DNA of 64,000 bases from contig NZ_CP118734.1 of assembly GCF_032594935.1 (NCBI RefSeq), forward strand, positions 276,001 through 340,000. The letters run 5' to 3'. Position numbers and translations under genes: made by a program. This DNA comes from Streptococcus sp. 29892 (GTDB lineage: Bacteria > Bacillota > Bacilli > Lactobacillales > Streptococcaceae). A model generated the notes under the pieces. The model was not told the DNA's origin. It searched no databases and saw only the letters and a program-made list of their open reading frames with translations. This document shows, piece by piece, positions 53,661-60,956 of this stretch. Positions within the stretch are counted from its first letter, which is position 1. The number at the start of each line of letters is the position of its first letter.

Positions 53661-53802
53661 AAAGGGAATAAGAGCGAGAGAGTTTTAGCAATTGAACCCG
53701 AGCGGAAAGCTCGGAAAAATAGATAAATCGTTTAGAAAATCAGGATTTTCTACGATTTCCTAATTTTTCAGTCGCTTTCTCTTCGCTCTTGGTATCTTAA
53801 TC
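53661..53802 (+). promoter_or_regulatory. Structured leader of pdhD (SD-hairpin-AUG element)
   Basis: Again no SD near the ATG at 53803. AAAGGGA is at 53661-53667. AATTGAACCC (53690-53699) is followed by GAGCG (53700-53704), which pairs with CGCTC (53784-53788); an alternative longer pairing is AAGAGCGA (53670-53677) with TCGCTCTT (53783-53790). Inner stems: CCGAGC / GCTCGG, and TAGAAAATC / GATTTTCTA (53733-53752). The tail TTGGTATCTTA is identical to that of pdhC. Confidence 0.6.
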
Positions 53803-55563
53803 ATGGCAATTGAAATTATTATGCCTAAACTTGGTGTAGATATGCAGGAAGGCGAAATCATCGAGTGGAAAAAACAAGAGGGTGATTTTGTCAACGAAGG
53901 CGATGTTATCTTGGAGATGATGTCAGACAAGACAAGCATGGAATTGGAAGCGGAAGAGTCAGGTGTACTCTTGAAAATCGTTCACGGTAACGGTGCAACA
54001 GTTCCTGTAACAGAAGTCATTGCTTACCTTGGTGCAGAAGGTGAAACCGTTGAAGTTGGCAGCGCACCTGCTCCAGCTGAGGTTGCTCAAGCAACTGCTG
54101 ACTTGAAAGCAGCTGGTTTGGAAGTACCTGCAGCTCCTGCAGCAGCTCCACAAGCTCCTAAGGCTGAATTGGCAGCTGACGAGTATGACATGGTTGTTGT
54201 CGGTGGTGGTCCTGCTGGTTACTACGCAGCTATTCGTGGTGCTCAATTGGGCGGTAAAATCGCTATCGTTGAGAAATCAGAATTTGGTGGTACCTGCTTG
54301 AACAAGGGCTGTATCCCAACTAAGACCTACCTCAAAAATGCTGAAATCCTTGACGGCTTGAAGATTGCGGCTGAGCGTGGAATCAACCTTGCTTCAACCA
54401 ACTACACAGTTGATATGGACAAGACAGTTGACTTCAAGAACAAGGTTGTGAAGACCTTGACAGGCGGTGTAGCAGGTCTCTTGAAAGCCAATAAGGTAAC
54501 CATCTTCAACGGTCTTGGTCAAGTAAACCCTGACAAGACTGTTGTCATCGGAGACAAGGTTATCAAAGGTCGTAGCATCGTTCTTGCAACAGGTTCTAAG
54601 GTATCCCGCATCAATATCCCAGGTATCGATTCTAAGTTGGTATTGACGTCTGATGATATCCTTGACTTGCGTGAAATTCCTAAGTCACTCACTGTTATGG
54701 GTGGCGGCGTAGTCGGTGTAGAACTTGGTTTGGTTTATGCATCATACGGTACAGAAGTAACAGTTGTTGAGATGGCAGACCGTATCATTCCAGGTATGGA
54801 CCGCGAAGTGTCTGTAGAATTGCAAAAAGTCCTTTCTAAGAAAGGTATGAAATTCTTGACATCAGTTGGTGTATCTGAAATCGTTGAAGCTAATAACCAA
54901 TTGACCATCAAGTTGAACGACGGCTCAGAAATCGTTTCTGAAAAAGCCCTTCTTTCAATCGGTCGTGTACCACAATTGGCTGGTCTTGAAAATCTTAACC
55001 TTGAACTAGACCGCGGTCGTATCAAGGTCAACGAATACCAAGAAACATCTATCCCAGGTATCTACGCACCAGGTGATGTTAACGGTACTAAGATGTTGGC
55101 TCACGCTGCTTACCGCATGGGTGAAGTGGCAGCTGAAAATGCCATCCACGGTAACCACCACAAGGCTAAATTGGACTTCACACCAGCAGCGGTTTACACA
55201 CACCCAGAAATCGCTATGGTTGGTTTGACAGAAGACCAAGCTATCGAGAAATATGGTAAAGAAAACATCCTTATCGGTCGCAACAGCTTTACTGGTAATG
55301 GTCGTGCCATCGCTTCTAACGAAGCACATGGTTTCGTAAAAGTTATCGCTGATAAGAAATACCATGAAATCCTTGGTGTTCACATCATCGGTCCAGTTGC
55401 GGCTGAAATGATCAACGAAGCAGCAACCATCATGGAATCTGAGTTGACAGTTGACGACGTGGCAGCATCAATCCACGGTCACCCAACCTTCTCAGAAGTG
55501 ATGTACGAAGCCTTCCTTGATGTGCTTGGTGTTGCGATCCACAACCCACCAAAGCGGAAATAA
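53803..55563 (+). CDS. pdhD: Dihydrolipoamide dehydrogenase E3 with N-terminal lipoyl domain
   Basis: 586 residues. Residues 1-80 are a lipoyl domain (Lys43 in SDKTSM); an Ala/Pro linker to about 125 leads into the flavoprotein: FAD site VVVGGGPAGYYAAIRGAQ, redox disulfide GGTCLNKGCIPTK, NAD site TVMGGGVVGVELGLVYASYG, and the C-terminal HGHPTFSE base. It re-oxidises dihydrolipoamide with NAD+. Lipoylated E3 enzymes occur in several streptococci. Identity of its first 84 residues to PdhC, with many silent differences, points to an older duplication under strong selection. Confidence 0.95.
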   Translation: MAIEIIMPKLGVDMQEGEIIEWKKQEGDFVNEGDVILEMMSDKTSMELEAEESGVLLKIVHGNGATVPVTEVIAYLGAEGETVEVGSAPAPAEVAQATADLKAAGLEVPAAPAAAPQAPKAELAADEYDMVVVGGGPAGYYAAIRGAQLGGKIAIVEKSEFGGTCLNKGCIPTKTYLKNAEILDGLKIAAERGINLASTNYTVDMDKTVDFKNKVVKTLTGGVAGLLKANKVTIFNGLGQVNPDKTVVIGDKVIKGRSIVLATGSKVSRINIPGIDSKLVLTSDDILDLREIPKSLTVMGGGVVGVELGLVYASYGTEVTVVEMADRIIPGMDREVSVELQKVLSKKGMKFLTSVGVSEIVEANNQLTIKLNDGSEIVSEKALLSIGRVPQLAGLENLNLELDRGRIKVNEYQETSIPGIYAPGDVNGTKMLAHAAYRMGEVAAENAIHGNHHKAKLDFTPAAVYTHPEIAMVGLTEDQAIEKYGKENILIGRNSFTGNGRAIASNEAHGFVKVIADKKYHEILGVHIIGPVAAEMINEAATIMESELTVDDVAASIHGHPTFSEVMYEAFLDVLGVAIHNPPKRK

Positions 55564-55613
55564 TCGGATGAATAAAACAGTCATCGCCAGCAATGGTAAA
55601 GACGTAGAATAAG

Positions 55614-55640
55614 AAAAACGGCAGTGTGCCGTTTTTCTTT
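55614..55640 (+). terminator. Terminator of the pdhABCD operon
   Basis: Stem AAAAACGGCA / TGCCGTTTTT, loop GTG, followed by CTTT. Confidence 0.88.
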
Positions 55641-55658
55641 AAGGGAGGATAAAATCGA

Positions 55659-56042
55659 ATGAAAATTGAACATCTTGCTATCTATGCTCAAGACCTAGAA
55701 GGAATGCGGAATTTCTTTGAAACTTATTTCGGTGCAAAGTCCAATCAACTCTATCACAATACAAAAACAAGTTTTAAATCCTATTTCCTGACTTTTGAAG
55801 ATGGAGCTCGTCTTGAAATTATGACTAGAGATGATGTGGTGGACAAGCCTAGCCAGCTCAATCACTTGGGGCTGATTCATCTAGCCTTTAGTTTGGGAAG
55901 TGAAGAAGCGGTGAATGAATTGACTGAGCAATTGGTCGCAGCGGGTTATCAGCTTCTCAGTGGCCCACGAGTTACTGGAGATGGTTACTATGAATCTTGT
56001 ATTCTAGGTTTTGAGGATATCCAAATTGAATTAACAGTGTGA
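55659..56042 (+). CDS. VOC-superfamily (glyoxalase/bleomycin-resistance fold) protein
   Basis: 127 residues, GGGAGGA before the ATG. MKIEHLAIYAQDLEGMRNFF, FLTFEDGARLEIMTR, LGLIHLAFSLGSEEAVNELT and RVTGDGYYESCILGFEDIQIELT show the paired beta-alpha-beta-beta-beta modules. His5 and Glu near residue 53 resemble metal ligands. It could be a glyoxalase or dioxygenase-like enzyme; the substrate is not evident. Confidence 0.83.
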   Translation: MKIEHLAIYAQDLEGMRNFFETYFGAKSNQLYHNTKTSFKSYFLTFEDGARLEIMTRDDVVDKPSQLNHLGLIHLAFSLGSEEAVNELTEQLVAAGYQLLSGPRVTGDGYYESCILGFEDIQIELTV

Positions 56043-56251
56043 AACAGGGAGATAGGATAGCGAAACAATTTACTTATTGTTTCACGGTGAAGCCTTCTTT
56101 GATACTCAAAAACGAGTACAAGGGAGGGTCGATTCTCCTTTGAGTGAAAAAAGAACAGAGCAGGCGTATGTATATAAACTACGCCAAGAACCTCATTCCT
56201 TTGTTATAAAACAGCTATCGCTACAAACGGAGCGGATGTCGAATAATGTAG

Positions 56252-56278
56252 AAAGACAAGCCTTGGGGCTTGTCTTTT
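56252..56278 (+). terminator. Terminator upstream of lplA
   Basis: 11-bp stem AAAGACAAGCC / GGCTTGTCTTT, loop TTGG, then TG. Confidence 0.85.
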
Positions 56279-56292
56279 GTTATCGTTTCCAC

Positions 56293-56298
56293 TATAAT
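56293..56298 (+). promoter_or_regulatory. -10 of lplA
   Basis: TATAAT 31 bases before the lplA ATG, which is preceded by AAAGGAG. Confidence 0.6.
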
Positions 56299-56328
56299 AA
56301 AAATTAGTTAACAATAAAGGAGTTTTGC

Positions 56329-57318
56329 ATGAAATACATCGTAAACAACAGCAATGACCCAGCTTATAACATTGCCCTCGAAGCCTATGCCTTCAAGGAA
56401 TTAACAGATATTGACGAAATTTTTATTCTCTGGATCAATGAGCCTGCCATCATTATCGGTAAGCACCAGAATGCCATTGAAGAAATCAACAAGGAATTCA
56501 CAGACGAAAAGGGCATCCATGTGGTTCGCCGTCTGTCAGGTGGTGGCGCTGTCTATCATGACCTCAACAACCTCAACTATACCATTATTTCAAACAAGGC
56601 AGACGAGGGAGCTTTTGACTTCAAGACCTTCTCTAAACCTGTGATTGATACCCTTGCAACACTGGGTGTAGAAGCTAACTTCACTGGTCGTAATGACCTG
56701 GAAATCGACGGCAAGAAAATCTGTGGAAATGCGCAAGCCTATGCCAAAGGCCGTATGATGCACCACGGATGCTTGCTCTTTGATGTGGATATGTCTGTCC
56801 TCGCAAGTGCCCTCAAGGTCAGCAAGGACAAGATTGAGTCCAAAGGTGTCAAGTCCGTTCGTGCCCGCGTGACCAATATCAACAACGAATTGCCAGAGAA
56901 GATGACCGTTCTGGAGTTTAAGGATGCCATCCTCAACCAAATGAAGCAAGAATACCCAGACATGGACGAGTATGTCTTGTCTGAAGATGATTTGGCTCGT
57001 ATCCAAGAAATCCGTGACAGCCAGTTTGCGACTTGGGACTGGACCTATGGTCAAACACCAGAATACACTGTGGAGCGCAGCGTTCGTTACCCAGCAGGTA
57101 AAATCACGACCTACATCAAGGCTGAAAAATCAGTCATCGAATCTATCAAGATTTACGGAGATTTCTTCGGAATTGGTGATGTATCGGACATCGAAGACTT
57201 GTTGGTCGGTACTCGTTACGAGTATGCAGATGTGCTGGCCAAATTGCATGAAATCGACACAGCTCACTATTTCTCTCGCATGACAACAGAAGAAGTAGCA
57301 AAAGCCATTGTGGCATAA
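56329..57318 (+). CDS. lplA: Lipoate--protein ligase
   Basis: 329 residues. It activates lipoate with ATP and attaches it to lipoyl-domain lysines, here most likely those of PdhC and PdhD. Motifs: NIALEAYAF, GKHQNAIEEIN, VVRRLSGGGAVYHDLNNLNY, GRNDLEIDGKKICGNAQAYA and HHGCLLFDVDMSVLASAL; a C-terminal accessory domain from about residue 245. It sits two genes after pdhD with its own promoter. Confidence 0.95.
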   Translation: MKYIVNNSNDPAYNIALEAYAFKELTDIDEIFILWINEPAIIIGKHQNAIEEINKEFTDEKGIHVVRRLSGGGAVYHDLNNLNYTIISNKADEGAFDFKTFSKPVIDTLATLGVEANFTGRNDLEIDGKKICGNAQAYAKGRMMHHGCLLFDVDMSVLASALKVSKDKIESKGVKSVRARVTNINNELPEKMTVLEFKDAILNQMKQEYPDMDEYVLSEDDLARIQEIRDSQFATWDWTYGQTPEYTVERSVRYPAGKITTYIKAEKSVIESIKIYGDFFGIGDVSDIEDLLVGTRYEYADVLAKLHEIDTAHYFSRMTTEEVAKAIVA

Positions 57319-57324
57319 TCTATC

Positions 57325-57357
57325 AGACTATCCATGCACTTGGATAGTCTTTTCTTT
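57325..57357 (+). terminator. Terminator after lplA
   Basis: Stem AGACTATCC / GGATAGTCT with an 8-nt loop, then TTTCTTTC. Confidence 0.88.
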
Positions 57358-57388
57358 CGTGAAATTGTTTTCAGCAAGCCCTTTTCAC

Positions 57389-57416
57389 TTGCACATTTTC
57401 TATATTATGGTATAAT
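57389..57416 (+). promoter_or_regulatory. Promoter of rpsF-ssb-rpsR
   Basis: TTGCAC at 57389-57394, 16-nt spacer with TGG, TATAAT at 57411-57416. Confidence 0.8.
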
Positions 57417-57424
57417 TATTTTCT

Positions 57425-57462
57425 GTGAGTATCCCTCACTTACTCGTGGCTAGACCATGAGT
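57425..57462 (+). promoter_or_regulatory. Candidate S6:S18 autoregulatory leader
   Basis: Two hairpins between the promoter and rpsF: GTGAG / CTCAC (57425-57439) and ACTCGTGG / CCATGAGT (57442-57462, one G-U). Ribosomal protein leaders that bind the S6:S18 heterodimer are known before rpsF in Firmicutes. I did not match the full conserved motif, so this is tentative. Confidence 0.5.
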
Positions 57463-57489
57463 CATTAGACCAAAAGGAGGAACATATCA

Positions 57490-57780
57490 ATGGCTAAATA
57501 CGAAATTCTTTATATTATTCGTCCAAACATTGAAGAAGAAGCTAAAAACGCTTTGGTAGCACGCTTTGACTCTATCTTGACTGACAACGGTGCAACAATC
57601 GTTGAATCAAAAGCATGGGAAAAACGTCGCCTTGCATACGAAATCAAAGATTTCCGCGAAGGTTTGTACCACATCGTTAACGTTGAAGCAAGCAACGATG
57701 AAGCTCTTAAAGAGTTTGACCGTTTGTCAAAAATCAACGGCGACATTCTTCGTCACATGATTGTCAAACTTGACGCGTAA
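57490..57780 (+). CDS. rpsF: 30S ribosomal protein S6
   Basis: 96 residues after [49 protein letters not shown] and [18 protein letters not shown] are diagnostic. S6 binds S18 and 16S rRNA in the platform. First gene of rpsF-ssb-rpsR. Confidence 0.98.
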   Translation: MAKYEILYIIRPNIEEEAKNALVARFDSILTDNGATIVESKAWEKRRLAYEIKDFREGLYHIVNVEASNDEALKEFDRLSKINGDILRHMIVKLDA

Positions 57781-57791
57781 GAAGGTAGATT

Positions 57792-58286
57792 ATGATAAAT
57801 AATGTAGTATTGGTTGGTCGTATGACCCGTGATGCAGAACTTCGTTATACTCCGTCTAACCAGGCTGTTGCGACTTTTACTCTAGCAGTTAACCGCAATT
57901 TTAAAAATCAAAACGGTGAGCGTGAAGCGGACTTTATCAACGTAGTCATTTGGCGTCAACAAGCTGAGAATTTGGCGAATTGGGCTAAGAAAGGTGCTCT
58001 GATTGGTGTTACTGGTCGTATTCAGACTCGTAGCTATGATAACCAGCAGGGACAACGTGTCTACGTGACTGAGGTGCTTGCGGATAGTTTCCAACTCTTG
58101 GAAAGCCGTACTGCTCGTGAAGGTCAAGGTGGTGCTTATTCAGCTGGTAATTCATTTGCCGCTGGGAATGACTATAACTCACCTTATCAAGCACCTGCAC
58201 AATCTACACCTAACTTCGCTAGAGAAGAAAGTCCATTTGGAGCTAGTAATCCAATGGATATATCAGACGATGACCTACCATTCTAG
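57792..58286 (+). CDS. ssb: Single-stranded DNA-binding protein
   Basis: 164 residues. OB-fold N-terminus ([56 protein letters not shown]), a Gly/Ser/Asn-rich linker, and the acidic tip [10 protein letters not shown] that recruits repair and replication proteins. Between rpsF and rpsR, as usual in Firmicutes. Confidence 0.98.
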   Translation: MINNVVLVGRMTRDAELRYTPSNQAVATFTLAVNRNFKNQNGEREADFINVVIWRQQAENLANWAKKGALIGVTGRIQTRSYDNQQGQRVYVTEVLADSFQLLESRTAREGQGGAYSAGNSFAAGNDYNSPYQAPAQSTPNFAREESPFGASNPMDISDDDLPF

Positions 58287-58317
58287 GTCTGAAATAATAA
58301 TATAAAGGAGAACACAC

Positions 58318-58557
58318 ATGGCTCAACAACGTCGTGGCGGTTTCAAACGCCGTAAAAAAGTTGACTATATCGCAGCTAACAAAATTGAATATGTTGATTA
58401 CAAAGATACTGAGCTTCTTAGCCGTTTCATTTCTGAACGTGGAAAAATCCTTCCACGCCGTGTAACTGGAACTTCAGCTAAAAACCAACGTAAAGTAACA
58501 ACAGCTATCAAACGTGCTCGCGTAATGGCATTGCTACCATTCGTAAACGAAGATTAG
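58318..58557 (+). CDS. rpsR: 30S ribosomal protein S18
   Basis: 79 residues. Basic N-terminus ([19 protein letters not shown]), [40 protein letters not shown]. No zinc cysteines (C-minus type). Terminator follows at once. Confidence 0.98.
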   Translation: MAQQRRGGFKRRKKVDYIAANKIEYVDYKDTELLSRFISERGKILPRRVTGTSAKNQRKVTTAIKRARVMALLPFVNED

Positions 58558-58558
58558 T

Positions 58559-58583
58559 AAAAAGACCCTGACGGGTCTTTTTA
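58559..58583 (+). terminator. Terminator of rpsF-ssb-rpsR
   Basis: Stem AAAGACCC / GGGTCTTT, loop TGAC, then TT. The 3' part CCCTGACGGGTCTTTTT recurs at 58667 without the left arm. Confidence 0.85.
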
Positions 58584-58585
58584 GC

Positions 58586-58613
58586 TTGCGCTCTAGAAAT
58601 GCGAAAAGCGCAA
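58586..58613. repeat. Conserved-loop hairpin, copy 4
   Basis: Stem TTGCGCT / AGCGCAA around loop CTAGAAATGCGAAA. The loop matches the three copies in the ilvC-ilvA gap while the stem differs by compensated changes. It lies directly after the rpsR terminator. Confidence 0.75.
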
Positions 58614-58666
58614 TAACAGTATGGGTCATTTTTTCATGAGCTCGGAAATTAGAAGGCGAATTGAGC

Positions 58667-58697
58667 CCCTGACGGGTCTTTTTCGCTTGCTCTAAGT
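58667..58697 (+). repeat. Partial duplicate of the rpsR terminator region
   Basis: CCCTGACGGGTCTTTTT followed by CGCTTGCTCTA repeats the sequence at 58566-58596 (CCCTGACGGGTCTTTTT then AGCTTGCGCTCTA), 101 bases away. Confidence 0.65.
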
Positions 58698-58731
58698 AGA
58701 CTGGGGGAAGCCAGTATCCATGGATAAAAAC

Positions 58732-58763
58732 AAGGCGACTGGATAGACCAATCGCCTTTTGTT
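58732..58763. terminator. Terminator between the rpsR region and the DUF1129 gene
   Basis: AAGGCGA / TCGCCTT with a 13-nt loop, then TTGTTTATT; usable from both sides. Confidence 0.7.
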
Positions 58764-58765
58764 TA

Positions 58766-59422
58766 TTATTGAACTGGTGACATTGCGTTACGGATATTGT
58801 ATTTCTTTTTCAAGAGGTAGCGAGCACCAAAAGCTGCAGCTCCAATAAGAATGGTAACAAGTGGAGGCAAGACAGGGTTTAGGCTAGCAGGGATTAGTGC
58901 TGCCAAGAGGAAAACAAGTGACCATGCCAGCGTAGCAAGTCCTAGGAAGAGGATTGCTTTTAATAATTTAGGACGTTGGCCAGTTTTGATTTGTTCTCTG
59001 TAAACGAAGTGGTACATGAAATACATACCTGCGCCGACACCAAAACCAATGACCAATAGAGTGAACAAGCCGTACTGGGCACCTTGTCCCAATAAGTTCA
59101 TCAATCCATTGATACCTGCAATAATAGCCAGCATGAAGAGACTAGAATCCAGCCACATCAACCAAGGATTTTCGTTGTATTCAACTTGGTCTTTCTTTTC
59201 TTGTTCAGAACCAGTTTTGCTGGCCGCCCATTCACTCGGTGCTCCATAGAGATTGCGAGCTGTTACGCCAGTTTTTTGTTTCTCGATAATAGTCGGCAAG
59301 ATTTCTTCCAACAGTTCCTTAATTTCGCTATCAGACTTACCATCTTTGATGAGCTGGTTGGTGGCAATGTGGATGAATTCCTGGTTTTTTTTGGTTAATT
59401 CTTTAAATTCTGTAAATGACAT
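58766..59422 (-). CDS. DUF1129-family membrane protein
   Basis: 218 residues. A cytoplasmic N-terminal helical part (FKELTKKNQEFIHIATNQLI, KSDSEIKELLEEILPTIIEK) with RNLYGAPSEWA is followed by about five membrane segments from residue 92 (WLDSSLFMLAIIAGINGLMN, FTLLVIGFGVGAGMYFMYHF, LLKAILFLGLATLAWSLVFL). This matches DUF1129, widespread in lactic acid bacteria and of unknown function. It is 15 bases downstream of corA on the same strand and may be co-transcribed. Confidence 0.83.
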   Translation of the reverse strand: MSFTEFKELTKKNQEFIHIATNQLIKDGKSDSEIKELLEEILPTIIEKQKTGVTARNLYGAPSEWAASKTGSEQEKKDQVEYNENPWLMWLDSSLFMLAIIAGINGLMNLLGQGAQYGLFTLLVIGFGVGAGMYFMYHFVYREQIKTGQRPKLLKAILFLGLATLAWSLVFLLAALIPASLNPVLPPLVTILIGAAAFGARYLLKKKYNIRNAMSPVQ

Positions 59423-59437
59423 TGTAATCTCCTAATG

Positions 59438-60382
59438 TTAGAACCATCTCTTACGAATGAAGTAGAAGGTTAATGATAAGCTGATGGCAAAGGCGAAGAG
59501 GATAATCCACCAAAATGCATAGGGAATATCGTTGAAGGGAATAATGTTATCCTTAAAGTTCATACCATAGGCAGAGAAGACCATGGTTGGAATGGACATG
59601 ACAATGGTCATGAGTGCCAAGGTTTTCATGATGGTATTCTGGTTGTTGGAAATGATTGAGGCAAAGGCGTGGGTCATGGAGTTCAGGATGGAACCATAGA
59701 TGTCTGCCATCTCAATAGCCTGCTGGGTTTCGACCAGGGTGTCTTCCAACAAATCTTCGTCTTCTTCGTATTTTCGTAATAGGCGAGAAGAAGAAGCCAG
59801 CTTTTTGACCAAACGTTCGTTGGTTTTGAGGGAGGCCTTGAAGTAGACGATGGTTTTTTCCAATTCCATGAGAACAATCAATTCTTCGTTACGAGTGGCT
59901 TCGTGGAGTTGTTTCTCAATCTCCTCGCTCTTTCTGTCAATGGTCCGTAGGGCAGACAGATAGAGTTGGGCATTGCGGTAGAGGATTTGGAAAACGAAGC
60001 GAGATTTCATAAAGGTGAAGAAATTCCGCAAACGACGATGGATAAATTGGTCAAAGAGTGGTAAAGGCTCTAAACAAGTTGTAATAATGGCATCCTCGGT
60101 CAAGACAATACCAAGCGGAATGGTGATATAGTAGGTCTTGTTATTTCGCTCCTCAAGAATAGGAACGTCAACCAGGATTAGTGTGTAATCATCTTCGACG
60201 GTGATACGAGAAGATTCTTCCGCATCGAGCGGTGCTCGTAGGTCAGCGATGTCAATCTTATAGTGTTCAGCCACTTCCATTGACTCGCTCTGGGAGGGGT
60301 TAACCAAATTAATCCAAGCCCCAGGTTCAAAGGTTTGGATTTCTTCTAAATCAGTCATGGTTGATAGAAAAATCTGTTTCAT
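59438..60382 (-). CDS. corA: CorA-family magnesium transporter
   Basis: 314 residues. A large N-terminal cytoplasmic domain (EPGAWINLVNPSQSE onward), a long helical stalk, and two C-terminal membrane helices. The diagnostic YGMNFKD (GMN) loop joins them (TIVMSIPTMVFSAYGMN, then FWWIILFAFAISLSLTFYFI). Basic end IRKRWF. Homopentameric Mg2+ (or Co2+) channel. Divergent from uvrA; promoter on minus at 60425-60430. Confidence 0.92.
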   Translation of the reverse strand: MKQIFLSTMTDLEEIQTFEPGAWINLVNPSQSESMEVAEHYKIDIADLRAPLDAEESSRITVEDDYTLILVDVPILEERNNKTYYITIPLGIVLTEDAIITTCLEPLPLFDQFIHRRLRNFFTFMKSRFVFQILYRNAQLYLSALRTIDRKSEEIEKQLHEATRNEELIVLMELEKTIVYFKASLKTNERLVKKLASSSRLLRKYEEDEDLLEDTLVETQQAIEMADIYGSILNSMTHAFASIISNNQNTIMKTLALMTIVMSIPTMVFSAYGMNFKDNIIPFNDIPYAFWWIILFAFAISLSLTFYFIRKRWF

Positions 60383-60424
60383 ATGACGCCCTCCTTTTGC
60401 AATTGTTTCGTTAACGCAACCTCT

Positions 60425-60430
60425 ATTATA
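60425..60430 (-). promoter_or_regulatory. Extended -10 of corA
   Basis: Minus-strand TTTGGTATAATAG; the ATG is 43 bases on, with GGAGGGCG before it. Confidence 0.65.
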
Positions 60431-60474
60431 CCAAAAAATGTGTCGTTACGGAAAGCTTTTATGCAGAATTGTGA

Positions 60475-60480
60475 TATAAT
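60475..60480 (+). promoter_or_regulatory. -10 of the long uvrA leader
   Basis: TGATATAAT at 60472-60480 begins a leader of about 470 bases, far longer than any other in this window. A TTAAGGGAG follows at 60489 with no ORF after it. Confidence 0.6.
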
Positions 60481-60552
60481 ATGAAGACATTTAAGGGAGT
60501 AGGTTGTACGAACTTTTTCTAATCTCTCATGGTACAGCTAGAGCCTCTTAAG

Positions 60553-60956
60553 AAAGGAATTGAACACGGGCTAAATGCAGTGTCAAAAAGTACTAGTTTC
60601 TTTATGGAATAATTATGGGAACTGGTTTCTACGTCGTAGACATCTGTACTTTCTTCGGTTTTCGACCTGTGAAAGCACTAGTTGTCTTGACGGGGTGCGT
60701 CTTCGAAATCACAGATTTCGGGCTTACCGCCTATTTTGACTGTGCGTTTTACGGTCTTTGTATCTTTAGAAAGGATTTGAATGCGTGCTAAAAGCGTCGA
60801 GTTTTATACGGTTTCTTGACGTGAGATTTTCAAAACGATATTTTTTGAAAATCGAGCTAATACAAGATATAGAAATTGCCCATAGGCAGTTTCGTCTGAT
60901 GATGCGGAGCTAGTTGACCGTCACCAGTTATCTTGTGAACGCACTTATATCATGTT
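60553..60956 (+). promoter_or_regulatory. Long structured uvrA leader with two tandem SD-hairpin elements
   Basis: Two copies of AAAGGA(A/T)TTGAA occur at 60553 and 60770; the first copy's region ends in TTTGTATCTTTAG (60757-60769), resembling the TTGGTATCTTA tail of the pdhC/pdhD leaders. In the second, TGCGT (60782-60786) can pair with ACGCA (60939-60943) just before CTTATATC and the uvrA start, which has no adjacent SD. Inner hairpins: CGAAATC / GATTTCG (60703-60720) and GATTTTCA / TGAAAATC (60831-60860). GTCAAAA (60582-60588) can pair with TTTTGAC (60734-60740). Confidence 0.45.
60781..60819 (+). CDS. Possible 12-residue leader ORF upstream of uvrA
   Basis: ATG at 60781 lies 5 bases after AAAGGA and opens a short frame MRAKSVEFYTVS ending in TGA at 60817-60819. 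It is the only start in the uvrA leader with a well-spaced ribosome site. It may be a regulatory leader peptide or chance. Confidence 0.25.
   Translation: MRAKSVEFYTVS

Larger units (their letters stand above)
56043..56328. other. Non-coding interval between VOC gene and lplA
   Basis: No gene supported. It holds an early hairpin GAAACAAT / ATTGTTTC (near 56061-56082), a stem GGCGTA / TACGCC (near 56164-56186), a terminator at 56252 and the lplA promoter. The one long open frame here lacks a ribosome site and codon character. Confidence 0.5.

Noticed and set aside
56077..56307. 76-residue ORF between the VOC gene and lplA
   Set aside because: Spans a terminator and promoter, lacks a ribosome site and has no recognisable domain.
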